A stretch of 59,038 bases of DNA from UBA3537 sp965662485 (GCA_965662485.1 CBFIIL010000004.1:1-59038); one strand, 5' to 3'; shown: positions 1 through 8,897, counted from the stretch's first letter. Notes: a model not told the origin generated them from the letters alone. Translations and numbers: made by a program.

Positions 1-2
1 AT

Positions 3-1223
3 GGCAAATTGGAAACCATTGGTGTCGGTAAATCAAAAAGTATGGGGGTTCACCGTGGTGTAGTTAATAACATTACACAGACGATTCAATCCATTCAAAA
101 TGCAGTTTCAGAAGCGGAAGCCACATCAGACATCAAAATTGATGGTGTCACTGTGGGCATCGCTGGACAGCATATTAGAAGTTTACAACATAGTGATTAC
201 ATTACCAGACCAAATGCAGACCAGGTCATAAATGAAGAAGATATTGAGCGACTTATCAATCAAGTTCACAAACTTGTAATGCTACCAGGGGAGGAAATTA
301 TTCATGTTTTACCACAAGATTTTAAAGTTGATGGCCAAGCAGAAATTAAAGAGCCAATAGGAATGTATGGCGAACGTTTGGAAGCTAATTTTCATGTTGT
401 TGTAGGTCAGGTTTCTTCAATTAGAAATATTGGCCGATGCATACAAACCGCAGGTTTGAGTTTGGAAGGGATTACTCTAGAACCTCTTGCTTCTGCAAAA
501 GCGGTATTGAGTCAGGAAGAAAAAGAAGCTGGAGTAGCACTTATTGATATAGGTGGTGGAACTACTGATTTGGCGGTTTTTAAAGACGGAATAATTCGTC
601 ATACTGCTGTAATTCCTTTTGGAGGAAATGTCATCACTGAGGATATTAAAGAGGGATGCTCGATAATTGAAAAACAAGCAGAATTATTGAAAATTAAATT
701 TGGATCTGCTTGGCCTGGCGAAAATAAAGACAATGAAATTGTTTCTATACCAGGGCTTAGAGGTCGAGATCCGAAAGAAATTTCATTAAAAAACTTATCA
801 AAAATTATACATGCAAGAGTCGTAGAAATTATTGAACAAGTTTATGTTGAAATCAAAAACTATGGGCATGAAGAGCAAAAGAAAAAATTAATTGCAGGTA
901 TTGTGCTAACAGGTGGTGGAAGCCAATTGAACCATTTGAAGCAACTTGTAGAGTACATCACTGGAATGGATACCAGAGTAGGTTATCCAAACGAACATCT
1001 TGCAGGCGATAGTGATGGCGATATTACTAGCCCATTGTATGCCACCGCTGTTGGACTTGTTTTAGATGGACTTGAACGTCAAGAAAAGCAAGTATTCGTT
1101 GAAGACACAACTATTGACGAGGAAACATTAGAGACCCCAGACGAAAAACCCCAAGTGCAACCCAAACGATTTTTAGAGAAATTAACCGAACGTGTGAAGG
1201 ATTTTTTAGAAAATGCAGAATAA
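3..1223 (+). CDS. ftsA: Cell division protein FtsA (5' end outside window)
   Basis: Actin-fold protein that anchors FtsZ filaments to the inner face of the cytoplasmic membrane at the division site. The reading frame is open from base 3, so the gene starts upstream of the window and a few tens of N-terminal residues are missing; the TTG at 9 is only an internal codon. Visible are the phosphate-2 loop (LIDIGGGTTDL, about residue 178 counted from that TTG), the adenosine loop (GIVLTGGGSQL, near residue 297) and a C-terminal amphipathic helix (LEKLTERVKDFLENAE) that fits the membrane-targeting sequence. The last codons overlap an in-frame ATG of the next frame (1213), and ftsZ follows at once, so the two are co-transcribed as in most bacteria. 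Confidence 0.97.
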   Translation, partial: GKLETIGVGKSKSMGVHRGVVNNITQTIQSIQNAVSEAEATSDIKIDGVTVGIAGQHIRSLQHSDYITRPNADQVINEEDIERLINQVHKLVMLPGEEIIHVLPQDFKVDGQAEIKEPIGMYGERLEANFHVVVGQVSSIRNIGRCIQTAGLSLEGITLEPLASAKAVLSQEEKEAGVALIDIGGGTTDLAVFKDGIIRHTAVIPFGGNVITEDIKEGCSIIEKQAELLKIKFGSAWPGENKDNEIVSIPGLRGRDPKEISLKNLSKIIHARVVEIIEQVYVEIKNYGHEEQKKKLIAGIVLTGGGSQLNHLKQLVEYITGMDTRVGYPNEHLAGDSDGDITSPLYATAVGLVLDGLERQEKQVFVEDTTIDEETLETPDEKPQVQPKRFLEKLTERVKDFLENAE

Positions 1224-1242
1224 CCAACAAAAAAATAAATTT

Positions 1243-3171
1243 ATGAGCAGTAATAACGAACTCGGAATCAAATTTGATTTGCCAAAAAATCAATCTAATA
1301 TCATCAAGGTCATTGGAGTTGGTGGAGGTGGTAGCAATGCTATCAATCATATGTTTAACCAAGGAATAAAAGGTGTAGACTTTGTCATATGTAATACAGA
1401 TGCACAAGCTCTTAACAATAGTGGCGTGTCCAATAAAATTCAACTTGGCATTCACCTTACTGAAGGGCTAGGAGCCGGTGCAAACCCTGAAATTGGAGAA
1501 AAAGCAGCCGTTGAAAGTTTGGAAGAGATACGCGCTATGCTGAATACCAATACAAAAATGGTATTCATTACTGCTGGTATGGGCGGTGGTACTGGAACTG
1601 GTGCAGCTCCAATTATTGCTAAAATGGCCAGAGAACTTGATATTCTAACCGTTGGTATCGTTACAATGCCATTCCAATTTGAGGGAAAAATAAGAAATAC
1701 ACAAGCACACAAAGGTATCGAGAAGTTAAGAAAAGTTGTTGATTCGTTGGTTATCATCAACAACAATAAACTTCGAGAAGTGTATGGCAATCTTGGATTT
1801 AAAGCAGGTTTTTCTAAAGCTGATGAAGTGCTCTCCACAGCTGCTCGTGGAATAGCAGAAGTCATTACACACCATTATACACAAAACATTGATTTACGCG
1901 ATGCAAAAACAGTGCTAACCAATAGTGGAACAGCAATTATGGGAGCATCTACCGCAGTAGGTGAAAGTCGCGCTAAAAAAGCCATTACATCAGCATTGGA
2001 CTCGCCACTACTTAATGACAATAAAATTACAGGTGCTAAAAATGTATTGCTATTGATTGTTTCTGGAAATCAGGAAATTACTATCGATGAGATTGGAGAA
2101 ATAAATGACCATATCCAAGCAGAAGCGGGCTATGGTGCCAACATTATTATGGGGGTAGGTGAAGATGAAAAATTAGGTGAGGCCATATCGGTTACTGTAA
2201 TAGCCACAGGATTTGATGTCGATCAACAAAATGATATTACAAATGTTGAACCTAAAAAAGTAGTTCATGCTTTGGAGGATGAACAAATAATGGAACATGA
2301 TTTGATGCCGCCAAAAACAATTCAGACTATAGACGATGAACAAATTAATTTAACTCATGAAGAGGAAACAATTGTTTATTCTCTTGAAGACGATTCTGAT
2401 TTACATAATTTAGAAGCTGCAGAAGATCAATATATGGATTTAATTCCAACAACAGAGCTTATAAAATCTTTGGATGTAGAATATGAAGAAGTTATTTCTG
2501 AAATTCCTGAGGAGGAATTTATAATTAATGAAGTAAAATCTGATCCAATTAAAGAAGAAACGCTTGAAGTTGAAGAACAAACAATGTTATCTTTTGACTT
2601 ACCACTTCAACAAACCAACAGCACTGTTGAAGAAAATAATAATATTGAAATTTTTGAACTACAGGACAATGTAAACGAAATTGAAGTTGAAGATTATATA
2701 GAACTAATAGCAATTAATGAGTCTAGTTCAGAAGAGGAAAAGCGTTATACACTAGACGATCATATTATCCTGGAGAATACTAATCAAGAGTTTGATCCAT
2801 CTAAGCAAAACACACCAACAGAAACCGAGGTTGACACCGAATTGGTATTTTCAAAAGTTACTGTAAAAGAACGCCAAGTTACAAAAGCCCCTGAAGAAAA
2901 TGTTGATCCTTTTGATAGTCCAATTTCTAAAGTTCTACGCGATAGAGCTGATGAGCGTCGACAAAAAATGAAAGCGTTTAACTACAAATTCAATACTTCA
3001 AAAGTAGAAGAGTTTGAAAAAGAACCTGCCTACAAACGTCAGGGTGTAGAATTGAGTGATACTGCAACTTCCAACGAACCTTTGGCTTCAAGGTCATCTG
3101 TTGCGCTTGATGAAAACGAAGATGTACAAGTACGTAGCAACAATTCTTTTTTGCATGACAATGTAGATTAA
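1243..3171 (+). CDS. ftsZ: Cell division GTPase FtsZ
   Basis: Tubulin homologue that polymerises into the Z-ring. Numbering from the ATG at 1243, the nucleotide-binding glycine loop GGGGSN is at about 27-32 and the tubulin signature GGGTGTGAAP at about 114-123. The GTPase core ends near residue 320. It is followed by a very long, acidic, low-complexity linker of roughly 250 residues and a conserved tail ending SNNSFLHDNVD, which gives 642 residues against about 385 in E. coli; this is typical of flavobacteria. I prefer the ATG at 1243 (MSSNNELGIKF) because family members begin there. An in-frame ATG at 1213, overlapping the end of ftsA, would add ten residues (MQNNQQKNKF). A strong hairpin terminator lies 28 bases after the stop. 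Confidence 0.97.
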   Translation: MSSNNELGIKFDLPKNQSNIIKVIGVGGGGSNAINHMFNQGIKGVDFVICNTDAQALNNSGVSNKIQLGIHLTEGLGAGANPEIGEKAAVESLEEIRAMLNTNTKMVFITAGMGGGTGTGAAPIIAKMARELDILTVGIVTMPFQFEGKIRNTQAHKGIEKLRKVVDSLVIINNNKLREVYGNLGFKAGFSKADEVLSTAARGIAEVITHHYTQNIDLRDAKTVLTNSGTAIMGASTAVGESRAKKAITSALDSPLLNDNKITGAKNVLLLIVSGNQEITIDEIGEINDHIQAEAGYGANIIMGVGEDEKLGEAISVTVIATGFDVDQQNDITNVEPKKVVHALEDEQIMEHDLMPPKTIQTIDDEQINLTHEEETIVYSLEDDSDLHNLEAAEDQYMDLIPTTELIKSLDVEYEEVISEIPEEEFIINEVKSDPIKEETLEVEEQTMLSFDLPLQQTNSTVEENNNIEIFELQDNVNEIEVEDYIELIAINESSSEEEKRYTLDDHIILENTNQEFDPSKQNTPTETEVDTELVFSKVTVKERQVTKAPEENVDPFDSPISKVLRDRADERRQKMKAFNYKFNTSKVEEFEKEPAYKRQGVELSDTATSNEPLASRSSVALDENEDVQVRSNNSFLHDNVD

Positions 3172-3199
3172 ATTATTAAATTAAATATTACTAAATAAA

Positions 3200-3225
3200 C
3201 CTGAAACTAGTTTCAGGTTTTTTTT
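3200..3225 (+). terminator. Rho-independent terminator of ftsAZ
   Basis: A perfect palindrome CCTGAAACT/AGTTTCAGG at 3200-3217 is followed directly by eight T residues. It lies 28 bases after the ftsZ stop and separates the division genes from the YqeY-like gene. Confidence 0.9.
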
Positions 3226-3274
3226 AAAGACATTTGTTATAATTACTTATATTCGTAATCCAAAATTTTTTGAA

Positions 3275-3727
3275 ATGAGTTTACAAAATAACATAATGAC
3301 GGCCATGAAAACGGCTATGAAATCCAAAGATACTGTTGCACTTACAGCTTTAAGATCTGTAAAATCGGCCATACTTTTGGCACAAACAGAAAGTGGATCA
3401 AAGGGCAGTATGAGTGAGGCAGAAGAGATAAAGCTCCTTCAAAAATTAGTTAAACAACGTCAAGATAGCGCTGCTATTTTTTCTCAACAAAACCGACCAG
3501 ATTTGGCTGCTCCAGAATTAGCAGAAGCCAAAATTATAAGTCAATTTTTGCCTGAAATGCTTTCCGAGGCAGAAGTAGAAAAACATGTTGTGGTCGCCAT
3601 TGAAAAATTGGGAGCTACAAGTATGAAAGATATGGGGAAAGTGATGGGTGTTGTTAGTAAGGAACTGGCTGGTAAAACAGATGGTAAGACAATTTCAACA
3701 TTGGTCAAACAAAAATTGATGTCTTAA
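3275..3727 (+). CDS. GatB/YqeY domain-containing protein
   Basis: A 150-residue protein of the YqeY family. The fold resembles the tail domain of the GatB subunit of tRNA amidotransferase, which binds tRNA, but the free-standing protein has no firmly assigned role. The start MSLQNNIMTAMKTAMKSKD, the helical core with RSVKSAIL and LLQKLVKQRQDSA, and the C-terminal MGKVMGVVSKELAGKTDG block are typical of the family, and the length is normal. The gene sits alone between the ftsZ terminator and tRNA-Arg, five bases before the tRNA, so the two may share a transcript. Adjacency to ftsZ is common in flavobacteria. Confidence 0.93.
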   Translation: MSLQNNIMTAMKTAMKSKDTVALTALRSVKSAILLAQTESGSKGSMSEAEEIKLLQKLVKQRQDSAAIFSQQNRPDLAAPELAEAKIISQFLPEMLSEAEVEKHVVVAIEKLGATSMKDMGKVMGVVSKELAGKTDGKTISTLVKQKLMS

Positions 3728-3732
3728 AAAAA

Positions 3733-3806
3733 GGCTGCGTAGCTCAATTGGATAGAGCACTGGATTTCGGCTCCAGCGGTTGAAGGTTCGACTCCTTTCG
3801 CAGTCA
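3733..3806 (+). tRNA. tRNA-Arg (anticodon TCG)
   Basis: A 74-base cloverleaf can be folded by eye. The acceptor is GGCTGCG pairing with CGCAGTC (one G-U) plus discriminator A. The D stem is GCTC/GAGC, the anticodon stem CTGGA/TCCAG with loop TTTCGGC, and the T stem GAAGG/CCTTT with loop TTCGACT. The anticodon TCG at positions 34-36 reads CGN arginine codons. The 3' CCA is not encoded. Confidence 0.96.
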
Positions 3807-3811
3807 CATAT

Positions 3812-3852
3812 TATCCCCAAGAATAATTTATTGTTTTTGGGGATATCTTTTT
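3812..3852 (+). terminator. Terminator after tRNA-Arg
   Basis: The stem TATCCCCAA (3812-3820) pairs with TTGGGGATA (3837-3845) and is followed by a short T-rich tract. It starts six bases after the tRNA and probably ends the YqeY/tRNA transcript. Confidence 0.75.
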
Positions 3853-3884
3853 GAGTTTTATAATCATATAATATTATATTGAAT

Positions 3885-3925
3885 AAAAAAAGGGCTGTAA
3901 GCTTGAATTGTTTACAGCCCTTTTT
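3885..3925 (-). terminator. Terminator of the decayed secreted-protein gene
   Basis: The stem GGGCTGTAA (3892-3900) pairs with TTACAGCCC (3912-3920), with A and T runs extending it on both sides. On the minus strand it lies directly after the stop of the sorting-domain remnant at 3966, so it is probably the surviving terminator of that gene. It would also stop plus-strand transcripts. Confidence 0.75.
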
Positions 3926-3965
3926 ATCTTTTCTAATTATTCTCTTAGTTGCCCTGTAGCAATAT

Positions 3966-4376
3966 TTATAATTTTATAAACCTAAAAGTATTTGTTTTAT
4001 TTACACTCAATAAATAGATTCCACTTGGAAGAGATTGTGCATTTATTTCTACATTTTTATTATGAGGTCTTTCATGCAATATTTTTCTTCCAGAAATGTC
4101 ATATAATGAAATAGATTTTATCTCATTCTTGGCTTTTATATTCTAGTGAGTTGATGTTGGATTTGGAAAAATACTCAGTTTAACGTCATTAACTTCATCA
4201 ACTGATAAACTTTCCACGACGTTTACTGTTCTTGTAACTTGTGTTGCCGCATTGTTATTAGCATCTGTAGCATCGTAAGTTACAGTGTATATGCCAACAG
4301 TGTTTGTATCAACAGTGTCGCCACCAATAACAACAGTTACAGATGAATCGTAGTTGTCAGTTGCTGTAGCGCCTAG
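3966..4376 (-). pseudogene. Remnant of a secreted protein: Ig-like domain plus type IX sorting domain
   Basis: No annotated-size open frame exists here, but the minus strand still encodes a recognisable C-terminus. From 4376 downward it reads an Ig-like/DUF5011-type repeat (GATATDNYDSSVTVVIGGD ... GIYTVTYDATDANNN), then a link, then a Por secretion-system C-terminal sorting domain (LSIFPNPTSTH, then NIKAKNEIKSISLYDISGRK, LPSGIYLLSV, ending FRFIKL and TAA at 3968-3966). A TAG stop interrupts the sorting domain between H and N (4146-4144), where a Trp codon TGG would fit. A second in-frame stop precedes the Ig-like part at 4379. The N-terminal bulk of the protein is missing. This is a 5'-truncated, nonsense-bearing pseudogene of a type IX secreted adhesin or enzyme. 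Confidence 0.85.
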
Positions 4377-4379
4377 TTA

Positions 4380-4517
4380 TATTCTCATAGATATAAATTC
4401 TTGAACTGGTAGAAGCTACAAGAATAATAATTTATTTTTTGGGATTTTTAAATTATCCTTTCTATTTGATGATTTAAAAATGAACATTTGTATAAGTACA
4501 CACACATAAAATGATTG
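4380..4517. other. AT-rich intergenic tract without a gene
   Basis: These bases separate the pseudogene remnant from the promoter of the phosphatidyltransferase gene. I see no open frame, hairpin or repeat that I could support. They may hold further unrecognisable debris of the decayed gene. Confidence 0.5.
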
Positions 4518-4525
4518 TATCTTTG
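4518..4525 (+). promoter_or_regulatory. -7 box for the phosphatidyltransferase gene
   Basis: TATCTTTG matches the Bacteroidota -7 consensus TAnnTTTG exactly and lies 31 bases before the chosen start. No TTG is found at the usual distance upstream; the nearest, at 4488, is 27 bases away. Confidence 0.45.
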
Positions 4526-4556
4526 TCAGAAATTAATTTATTTTAAAAAAAAATAT

Positions 4557-5321
4557 ATGGCAAAGCTTCCTAAAGAATACCAGTTTTTAGACTTGTCAGA
4601 TTATGGTCGATCTGGTGGATACTGGATAGCTAGCCAACTCAAGAACACCGAATTCACCCCAATTCATGTCACTTCGTTATTTATTATTGCAGGCCTTTTA
4701 GCAATTGCTTTCATGCTCAATGGCTATTACATAACAGCGGCCTTTTTCATTATTCTCAAATCTATTATTGATGCTGCAGATGGAGAGCTTTCTAGATTAA
4801 AAAACACTCCTTCTTATACAGGGCGTTATTATGATTCCATTGCTGACATTATACTTAATTTTTGTTTTCTACTTACTTTTTGGTATATCACTAACATATC
4901 AATAATTTATATGTTGATTGCATTTTTTGGGATTCAACTACAAGGAACTATTTATAATTACTATTATGTAATTTTAAGGAATTCAGTAAATGGCGATTCA
5001 ACCAGTAGGATTTTTGAAGTTTCAGCTCCAACTGCACTAGAAGCAGACCGCCAGCGTACTGTTGACATCTTTTATAGAATTTATAATATATTATATATAT
5101 TATTTGATAAAATAGTCTATTATCTTGATAAAAAAGCTTGTGAAAGCCCCCCTTTCCCAAAGTGGTTTATGACTCTAATTTCTGTGTATGGTCTTGGCTT
5201 TCAGCTACTCATCATGTCTCTGATGTTAAGCTTTAATCTTCAGTTCTATGTTATTCCATTTTTTATTATTTACTCCTTGCTAATAGTTGTTTTTGTTGGG
5301 ATAAGAAAAAGATTTCTTTAA
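4557..5321 (+). CDS. CDP-alcohol phosphatidyltransferase family membrane protein
   Basis: A 254-residue integral membrane protein. The family transfers a phospho-alcohol from a CDP-linked donor to a second alcohol, usually in phospholipid synthesis. The signature is complete with one conservative change: D72-x2-D75-G76-x2-S79-R80-x8-G89-x3-D93-x3-D97, where Ser replaces the usual Ala before Arg. These Asp residues bind the metal and the CDP group. Several hydrophobic segments flank it (about 40-58, 60-71, 98-125, 210-250). I chose the ATG at 4557 (MAKLPKEYQF) rather than 4515, because the -7 box lies inside the longer form. The substrate is unknown. The following sugar-nucleotide genes suggest a cell-envelope role, but a 107-base gap separates them. 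Confidence 0.85.
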   Translation: MAKLPKEYQFLDLSDYGRSGGYWIASQLKNTEFTPIHVTSLFIIAGLLAIAFMLNGYYITAAFFIILKSIIDAADGELSRLKNTPSYTGRYYDSIADIILNFCFLLTFWYITNISIIYMLIAFFGIQLQGTIYNYYYVILRNSVNGDSTSRIFEVSAPTALEADRQRTVDIFYRIYNILYILFDKIVYYLDKKACESPPFPKWFMTLISVYGLGFQLLIMSLMLSFNLQFYVIPFFIIYSLLIVVFVGIRKRFL

Positions 5322-5386
5322 ATACCGAAACTCTTACGTTTCAATTTCTTAAGTCAGATTTTGTGATGTGTGATCAAACATATATC

Positions 5387-5419
5387 TTGCACAAAATTTA
5401 AGTTAAGATCATATTTTAG
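5387..5419 (+). promoter_or_regulatory. Possible promoter of the sugar-nucleotide operon
   Basis: TTG at 5387-5389 is followed after 22 bases by TATTTTAG at 5412-5419, one mismatch from TAnnTTTG. It lies just upstream of ugd, in a 107-base gap with no terminator. Confidence 0.35.
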
Positions 5420-5428
5420 AATAACACA

Positions 5429-6823
5429 ATGATGAGTATAAAATCAATTTGTTGTATTGGGGCAGGCTATGTTGGAGGACCAACAATGTCTGTCATTGCA
5501 CAGAAAAACCCACACATAAAAGTTACTGTTGTTGATGTTAATGCCGATCGAATTGCTGCTTGGAATAGTGAAGATTTGTCACAGCTTCCAATTTTTGAAC
5601 CAGGTTTAGACAAAGTTGTTGATGAAGCCCGTGGCCGAAATTTATTTTTCTCCACTGAAGTTGACAAAGCCATTGATGCTGCCGAAATGATTTTTATCTC
5701 CGTCAATACTCCAACAAAAACCTATGGTGCAGGAAAAGGAATGGCTGCAGACCTTCAATATGTGGAGCTATGTGCACGTCAAATTGCAAAAGTTTCAACA
5801 TCCAATAAAATTGTTGTAGAAAAATCAACACTTCCAGTAAAAACAGCTGAGGCTATAAAAGATATTTTAGACAATACAGGAAATGGAATTCATTTTGAGA
5901 TTTTATCCAATCCAGAATTTCTAGCAGAAGGAACAGCAATTCAAGACCTAGAAGCACCCGATCGAGTGCTTATTGGTGGAGAACCCACAAAAACAGGACA
6001 AGAAGCCATTGAGGCTCTAAAAAATATTTATGCATCGTGGGTTCTAGAAGATCAAATTATTACAACCAATTTATGGTCTTCTGAGCTCTCAAAATTAACA
6101 GCAAATGCATTTTTAGCTCAGCGTGTATCTTCCATTAATGCTTTAACAGAGCTTTGCGAAAAAACAGGTGCAAATATAAGCGAAGTAGCCAATGCCATTG
6201 GAACAGATTCTAGAATTGGGCCAAAGTTCCTAAAAGCATCCGTTGGATTCGGTGGTTCTTGTTTTCAAAAAGACATTCTAAATCTGGTGTATATATGCAA
6301 GTCCTTAGGCCTAAATGAAGCTGCAGACTATTGGGAACAAGTCATTATTATGAACAATCATCAAAGGAGTCGTTTTGCAGATCAAATAGTAAAAGCATTG
6401 TACGGAACTGTAGCCGATAAAAAAATTACCTTTTTTGGCTGGGCATTTAAAAAGGACACTAATGATACGCGAGAATCAGCAGCTATTTATATAGCCGATA
6501 AACTCATCGACGAGCATGCTAACATTCAAGTTTACGATCCAAAAGTCTCACCACTTCAAATGCAATCAGATTTAAATTATTTAAACTCAAGATCTGATTC
6601 TGAAAATGAAAACTATTTATCTTCTGAAAATGATCCATACAAAGCTGTCGAAGGCGCTCATGCGCTAGCTATAATTACAGAATGGGATGAGTTTAAAACC
6701 TATGATTGGAAAAAAATATATGCTAGCATGAGTAAACCTGCCTATATTTTTGATGGTAGAAATTTACTCGATAAACAGGAACTAGAAACTATTGGGTTTT
6801 CATACAAAGGTATTGGGCAGTAA
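5429..6823 (+). CDS. ugd: UDP-glucose 6-dehydrogenase (animal-type, 464 aa)
   Basis: Oxidises UDP-glucose twice with NAD+ to UDP-glucuronate in the cytoplasm. The N-terminal Rossmann loop is GAGYVGG (11-17), the central helical region carries Lys222 in SELSKLTANAF, and the catalytic cysteine is Cys278 in GFGGSCFQKD. The 464-residue length and sequence style (QNPHIKV-like start, LSQLPIFEPGL) match the longer UGDH class that also includes animal enzymes, not the short bacterial Ugd. The start could be the first or second of two tandem ATGs (5429 or 5432). The product feeds the UDP-glucuronate 4-epimerase 13 bases downstream, so the pair makes UDP-galacturonate for polysaccharide. Confidence 0.95.
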   Translation: MMSIKSICCIGAGYVGGPTMSVIAQKNPHIKVTVVDVNADRIAAWNSEDLSQLPIFEPGLDKVVDEARGRNLFFSTEVDKAIDAAEMIFISVNTPTKTYGAGKGMAADLQYVELCARQIAKVSTSNKIVVEKSTLPVKTAEAIKDILDNTGNGIHFEILSNPEFLAEGTAIQDLEAPDRVLIGGEPTKTGQEAIEALKNIYASWVLEDQIITTNLWSSELSKLTANAFLAQRVSSINALTELCEKTGANISEVANAIGTDSRIGPKFLKASVGFGGSCFQKDILNLVYICKSLGLNEAADYWEQVIIMNNHQRSRFADQIVKALYGTVADKKITFFGWAFKKDTNDTRESAAIYIADKLIDEHANIQVYDPKVSPLQMQSDLNYLNSRSDSENENYLSSENDPYKAVEGAHALAIITEWDEFKTYDWKKIYASMSKPAYIFDGRNLLDKQELETIGFSYKGIGQ

Positions 6824-6836
6824 CTTCTAAAAAGCC

Positions 6837-7856
6837 ATGAAGACCAAAACAATTTTAGTTACAGGTGCTGCAGGCTTTATTGGATTTCACTTAAGTAAAC
6901 GTCTTTCTGAACTAGGGCACACTGTTATTGGAATTGATAATATTAACGATTATTACGATATAAATTTAAAATATAATCGCCTTAAATGTTTAGGGGTCAA
7001 ACGCAATAAAGCATCCGAGTGGAATAGTCCTTCCAGCAGCAATTTTAAAAATTCATTGTTTACTTTTATTCGAACAAATATAGAAGACACGAATGCCTTA
7101 AGTCTAATTTTTAAAACGTATAAATTTGACCTAGTTTGTCATCTTGCTGCTCAAGCTTTTGTTCGTTCTTCATTAGAACATTCAAATGCATATTTGGATA
7201 GTAATATTGTTGGATTTTTGAATGTACTAGAATGTTGTCGTAAATTTAAAATTCCAAGATTAGTGTATGCGAGCAGTTCAAGTGTTTACGGTAATACTTC
7301 CGAAGTACCTTTTCAAGAAACAGCTAAAGTAGATCGCCCTTTGAGTATGTATGCTGTTTCCAAAAAAACGAATGAACTTATGGCACATGCTTATAGTCAT
7401 TTGTATGGTATTGAAACTATAGGACTACGTTTTTTTACAGTCTATGGTCCTTGGGGTCGACCCGATATGGCACTATTTGTTTTTACAGAATCACTATTAA
7501 AACGAAAACCTATAAATATTAATAATCATGGAAACCATATGCGTGATTTTACTTATATTGACGATATTATTAAAAGTGCAGAACTAACATTATTAAATAA
7601 ATCAAATAATAAAAATTTGTATAAAATTTATAATATTGGGAACAATAACCCCGTTAAATTATTAGATTTTGTAAATGAAATTGAAATAACAACAGGTTTA
7701 AAATCAGAACTTAAAATGCAATCACTTCAACCTGGTGATGCCCATCAGACATGGGCAAGTACAAATGCGTTTATGAAAGATTATGAATTTCAGCCTAAAA
7801 CACCACTAAAAACAGGGATAGATACATTTTATCAATGGTATAAATCTTATTATTAA
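6837..7856 (+). CDS. NAD-dependent epimerase, UDP-glucuronate 4-epimerase type
   Basis: An extended short-chain dehydrogenase of 339 residues. The NAD loop is TGAAGFIGFHL (G10, G13, G16), the catalytic pair is Y172-x3-K176 (MYAVSKK), and the conserved LRFFTVYGPWGRPDMA block is the hallmark of UDP-glucuronate 4-epimerases. It would convert UDP-glucuronate to UDP-galacturonate in the cytoplasm. The gene lies between ugd and rmlB; its TAA stop overlaps the rmlB ATG by one base (TAATG), so the two are translationally coupled. The coding DNA looks somewhat more AT-rich than its neighbours, which may indicate exchange of this locus, but I have not measured it. Confidence 0.9.
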   Translation: MKTKTILVTGAAGFIGFHLSKRLSELGHTVIGIDNINDYYDINLKYNRLKCLGVKRNKASEWNSPSSSNFKNSLFTFIRTNIEDTNALSLIFKTYKFDLVCHLAAQAFVRSSLEHSNAYLDSNIVGFLNVLECCRKFKIPRLVYASSSSVYGNTSEVPFQETAKVDRPLSMYAVSKKTNELMAHAYSHLYGIETIGLRFFTVYGPWGRPDMALFVFTESLLKRKPININNHGNHMRDFTYIDDIIKSAELTLLNKSNNKNLYKIYNIGNNNPVKLLDFVNEIEITTGLKSELKMQSLQPGDAHQTWASTNAFMKDYEFQPKTPLKTGIDTFYQWYKSYY

Positions 7857-8893
7857 TGAAAAAAATATTAATTACAGGAGGCGCAGGTTTTATTGGCGCC
7901 CATGTTGTTCGATTGTTTGTCAATCAATATCCAGAATATCATATTTATAATATGGATGCTCTTACCTACGCTGGGAATCTAGAGAATTTAACAGACATTG
8001 AAAATGAACCTAATTATACATTTTTAAAAGGCGATATAACAGATGAGAATTTTATATATCAATCTTTTGAACACTATAACTTTACTGATGTTATTCACTT
8101 AGCAGCAGAGTCTCACGTCGATCGTTCCATCCACGATCCTTTGGCTTTTGCCAAAACAAATATTTTAGGGACAATGATTTTGCTCAATGCTTTTAAATCT
8201 TTGTGGGGAAATTCTTGGGAATCACATCGCTTTTATCACGTGAGCACCGACGAAGTGTATGGAACTTTAGGTGAAGATGGACTTTTTCTTGAAACAACAC
8301 CCTATGATCCCAATTCACCATATTCTGCTTCTAAAGCCAGTTCAGACCATTTTGTGCGTGCCTACGGCGAAACTTATGGATTACCCTATGTAATTTCAAA
8401 TTGTTCTAATAATTATGGGCCAAATCAATTTCCAGAAAAATTAATTCCACTATTCATAAATAATATTTTAGAAAAGAAACCTTTGCCAGTTTATGGCGAT
8501 GGCAACTACACCCGAGATTGGTTGTACGTTGTAGATCATGCGCGAGCCATCGATATGGTTTTTCATCAAGGGGAAAATCATGAAACCTATAATATAGGTG
8601 GATTTAATGAATGGAAGAATATTGATTTGGTTAAAGAACTATGCAAACAAATGGATCAAAAAATGGAACAACCAGAAGGAACGTCTTCAAATCTTATTAC
8701 TTTTGTAAAAGACCGTCCAGGACATGATTTGCGCTATGCCATTGATGCTTCCAAAATCCAAAATAATTTAGGTTGGACTCCCTCTGTTATTTTTGAAGAA
8801 GGGTTGTCCAAAACTATTGATTGGTACCTTGAAAATACATCTTGGTTGGACCACGTACGGTCTGGGAGTTATAGAAATTACAAAAAAAAATAA
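7856..8893 (+). CDS. rfbB: dTDP-glucose 4,6-dehydratase
   Basis: Second step of the dTDP-deoxysugar pathway: dTDP-glucose to dTDP-4-keto-6-deoxyglucose. The NAD loop is GGAGFIGAH (8-16), the dehydratase triad is in STDEVYG (T131, D132, E133), and the active-site pair is Y156-x3-K160 (PYSASKASS). Other marks are HLAAESHVDRSI and NCSNNYGPNQFPEKLIPL. The 345-residue length is normal. It overlaps the preceding epimerase by one base and is followed by rmlA four bases later. The usual later genes rmlC and rmlD are not here, so the fate of the product depends on genes elsewhere. Confidence 0.95.
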   Translation: MKKILITGGAGFIGAHVVRLFVNQYPEYHIYNMDALTYAGNLENLTDIENEPNYTFLKGDITDENFIYQSFEHYNFTDVIHLAAESHVDRSIHDPLAFAKTNILGTMILLNAFKSLWGNSWESHRFYHVSTDEVYGTLGEDGLFLETTPYDPNSPYSASKASSDHFVRAYGETYGLPYVISNCSNNYGPNQFPEKLIPLFINNILEKKPLPVYGDGNYTRDWLYVVDHARAIDMVFHQGENHETYNIGGFNEWKNIDLVKELCKQMDQKMEQPEGTSSNLITFVKDRPGHDLRYAIDASKIQNNLGWTPSVIFEEGLSKTIDWYLENTSWLDHVRSGSYRNYKKK

Positions 8894-8897
8894 ATAG

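Noticed and set aside
1111..1865. Minus-strand frames opposite the ftsA/ftsZ junction
   Set aside because: They are antisense to highly conserved division genes and have no start signals or domain marks.
3885..3925. Small RNA between tRNA-Arg and the phosphatidyltransferase gene
   Set aside because: The hairpin sits exactly after the remnant of the secreted protein on the minus strand and has the form of a terminator. No separate promoter is visible.
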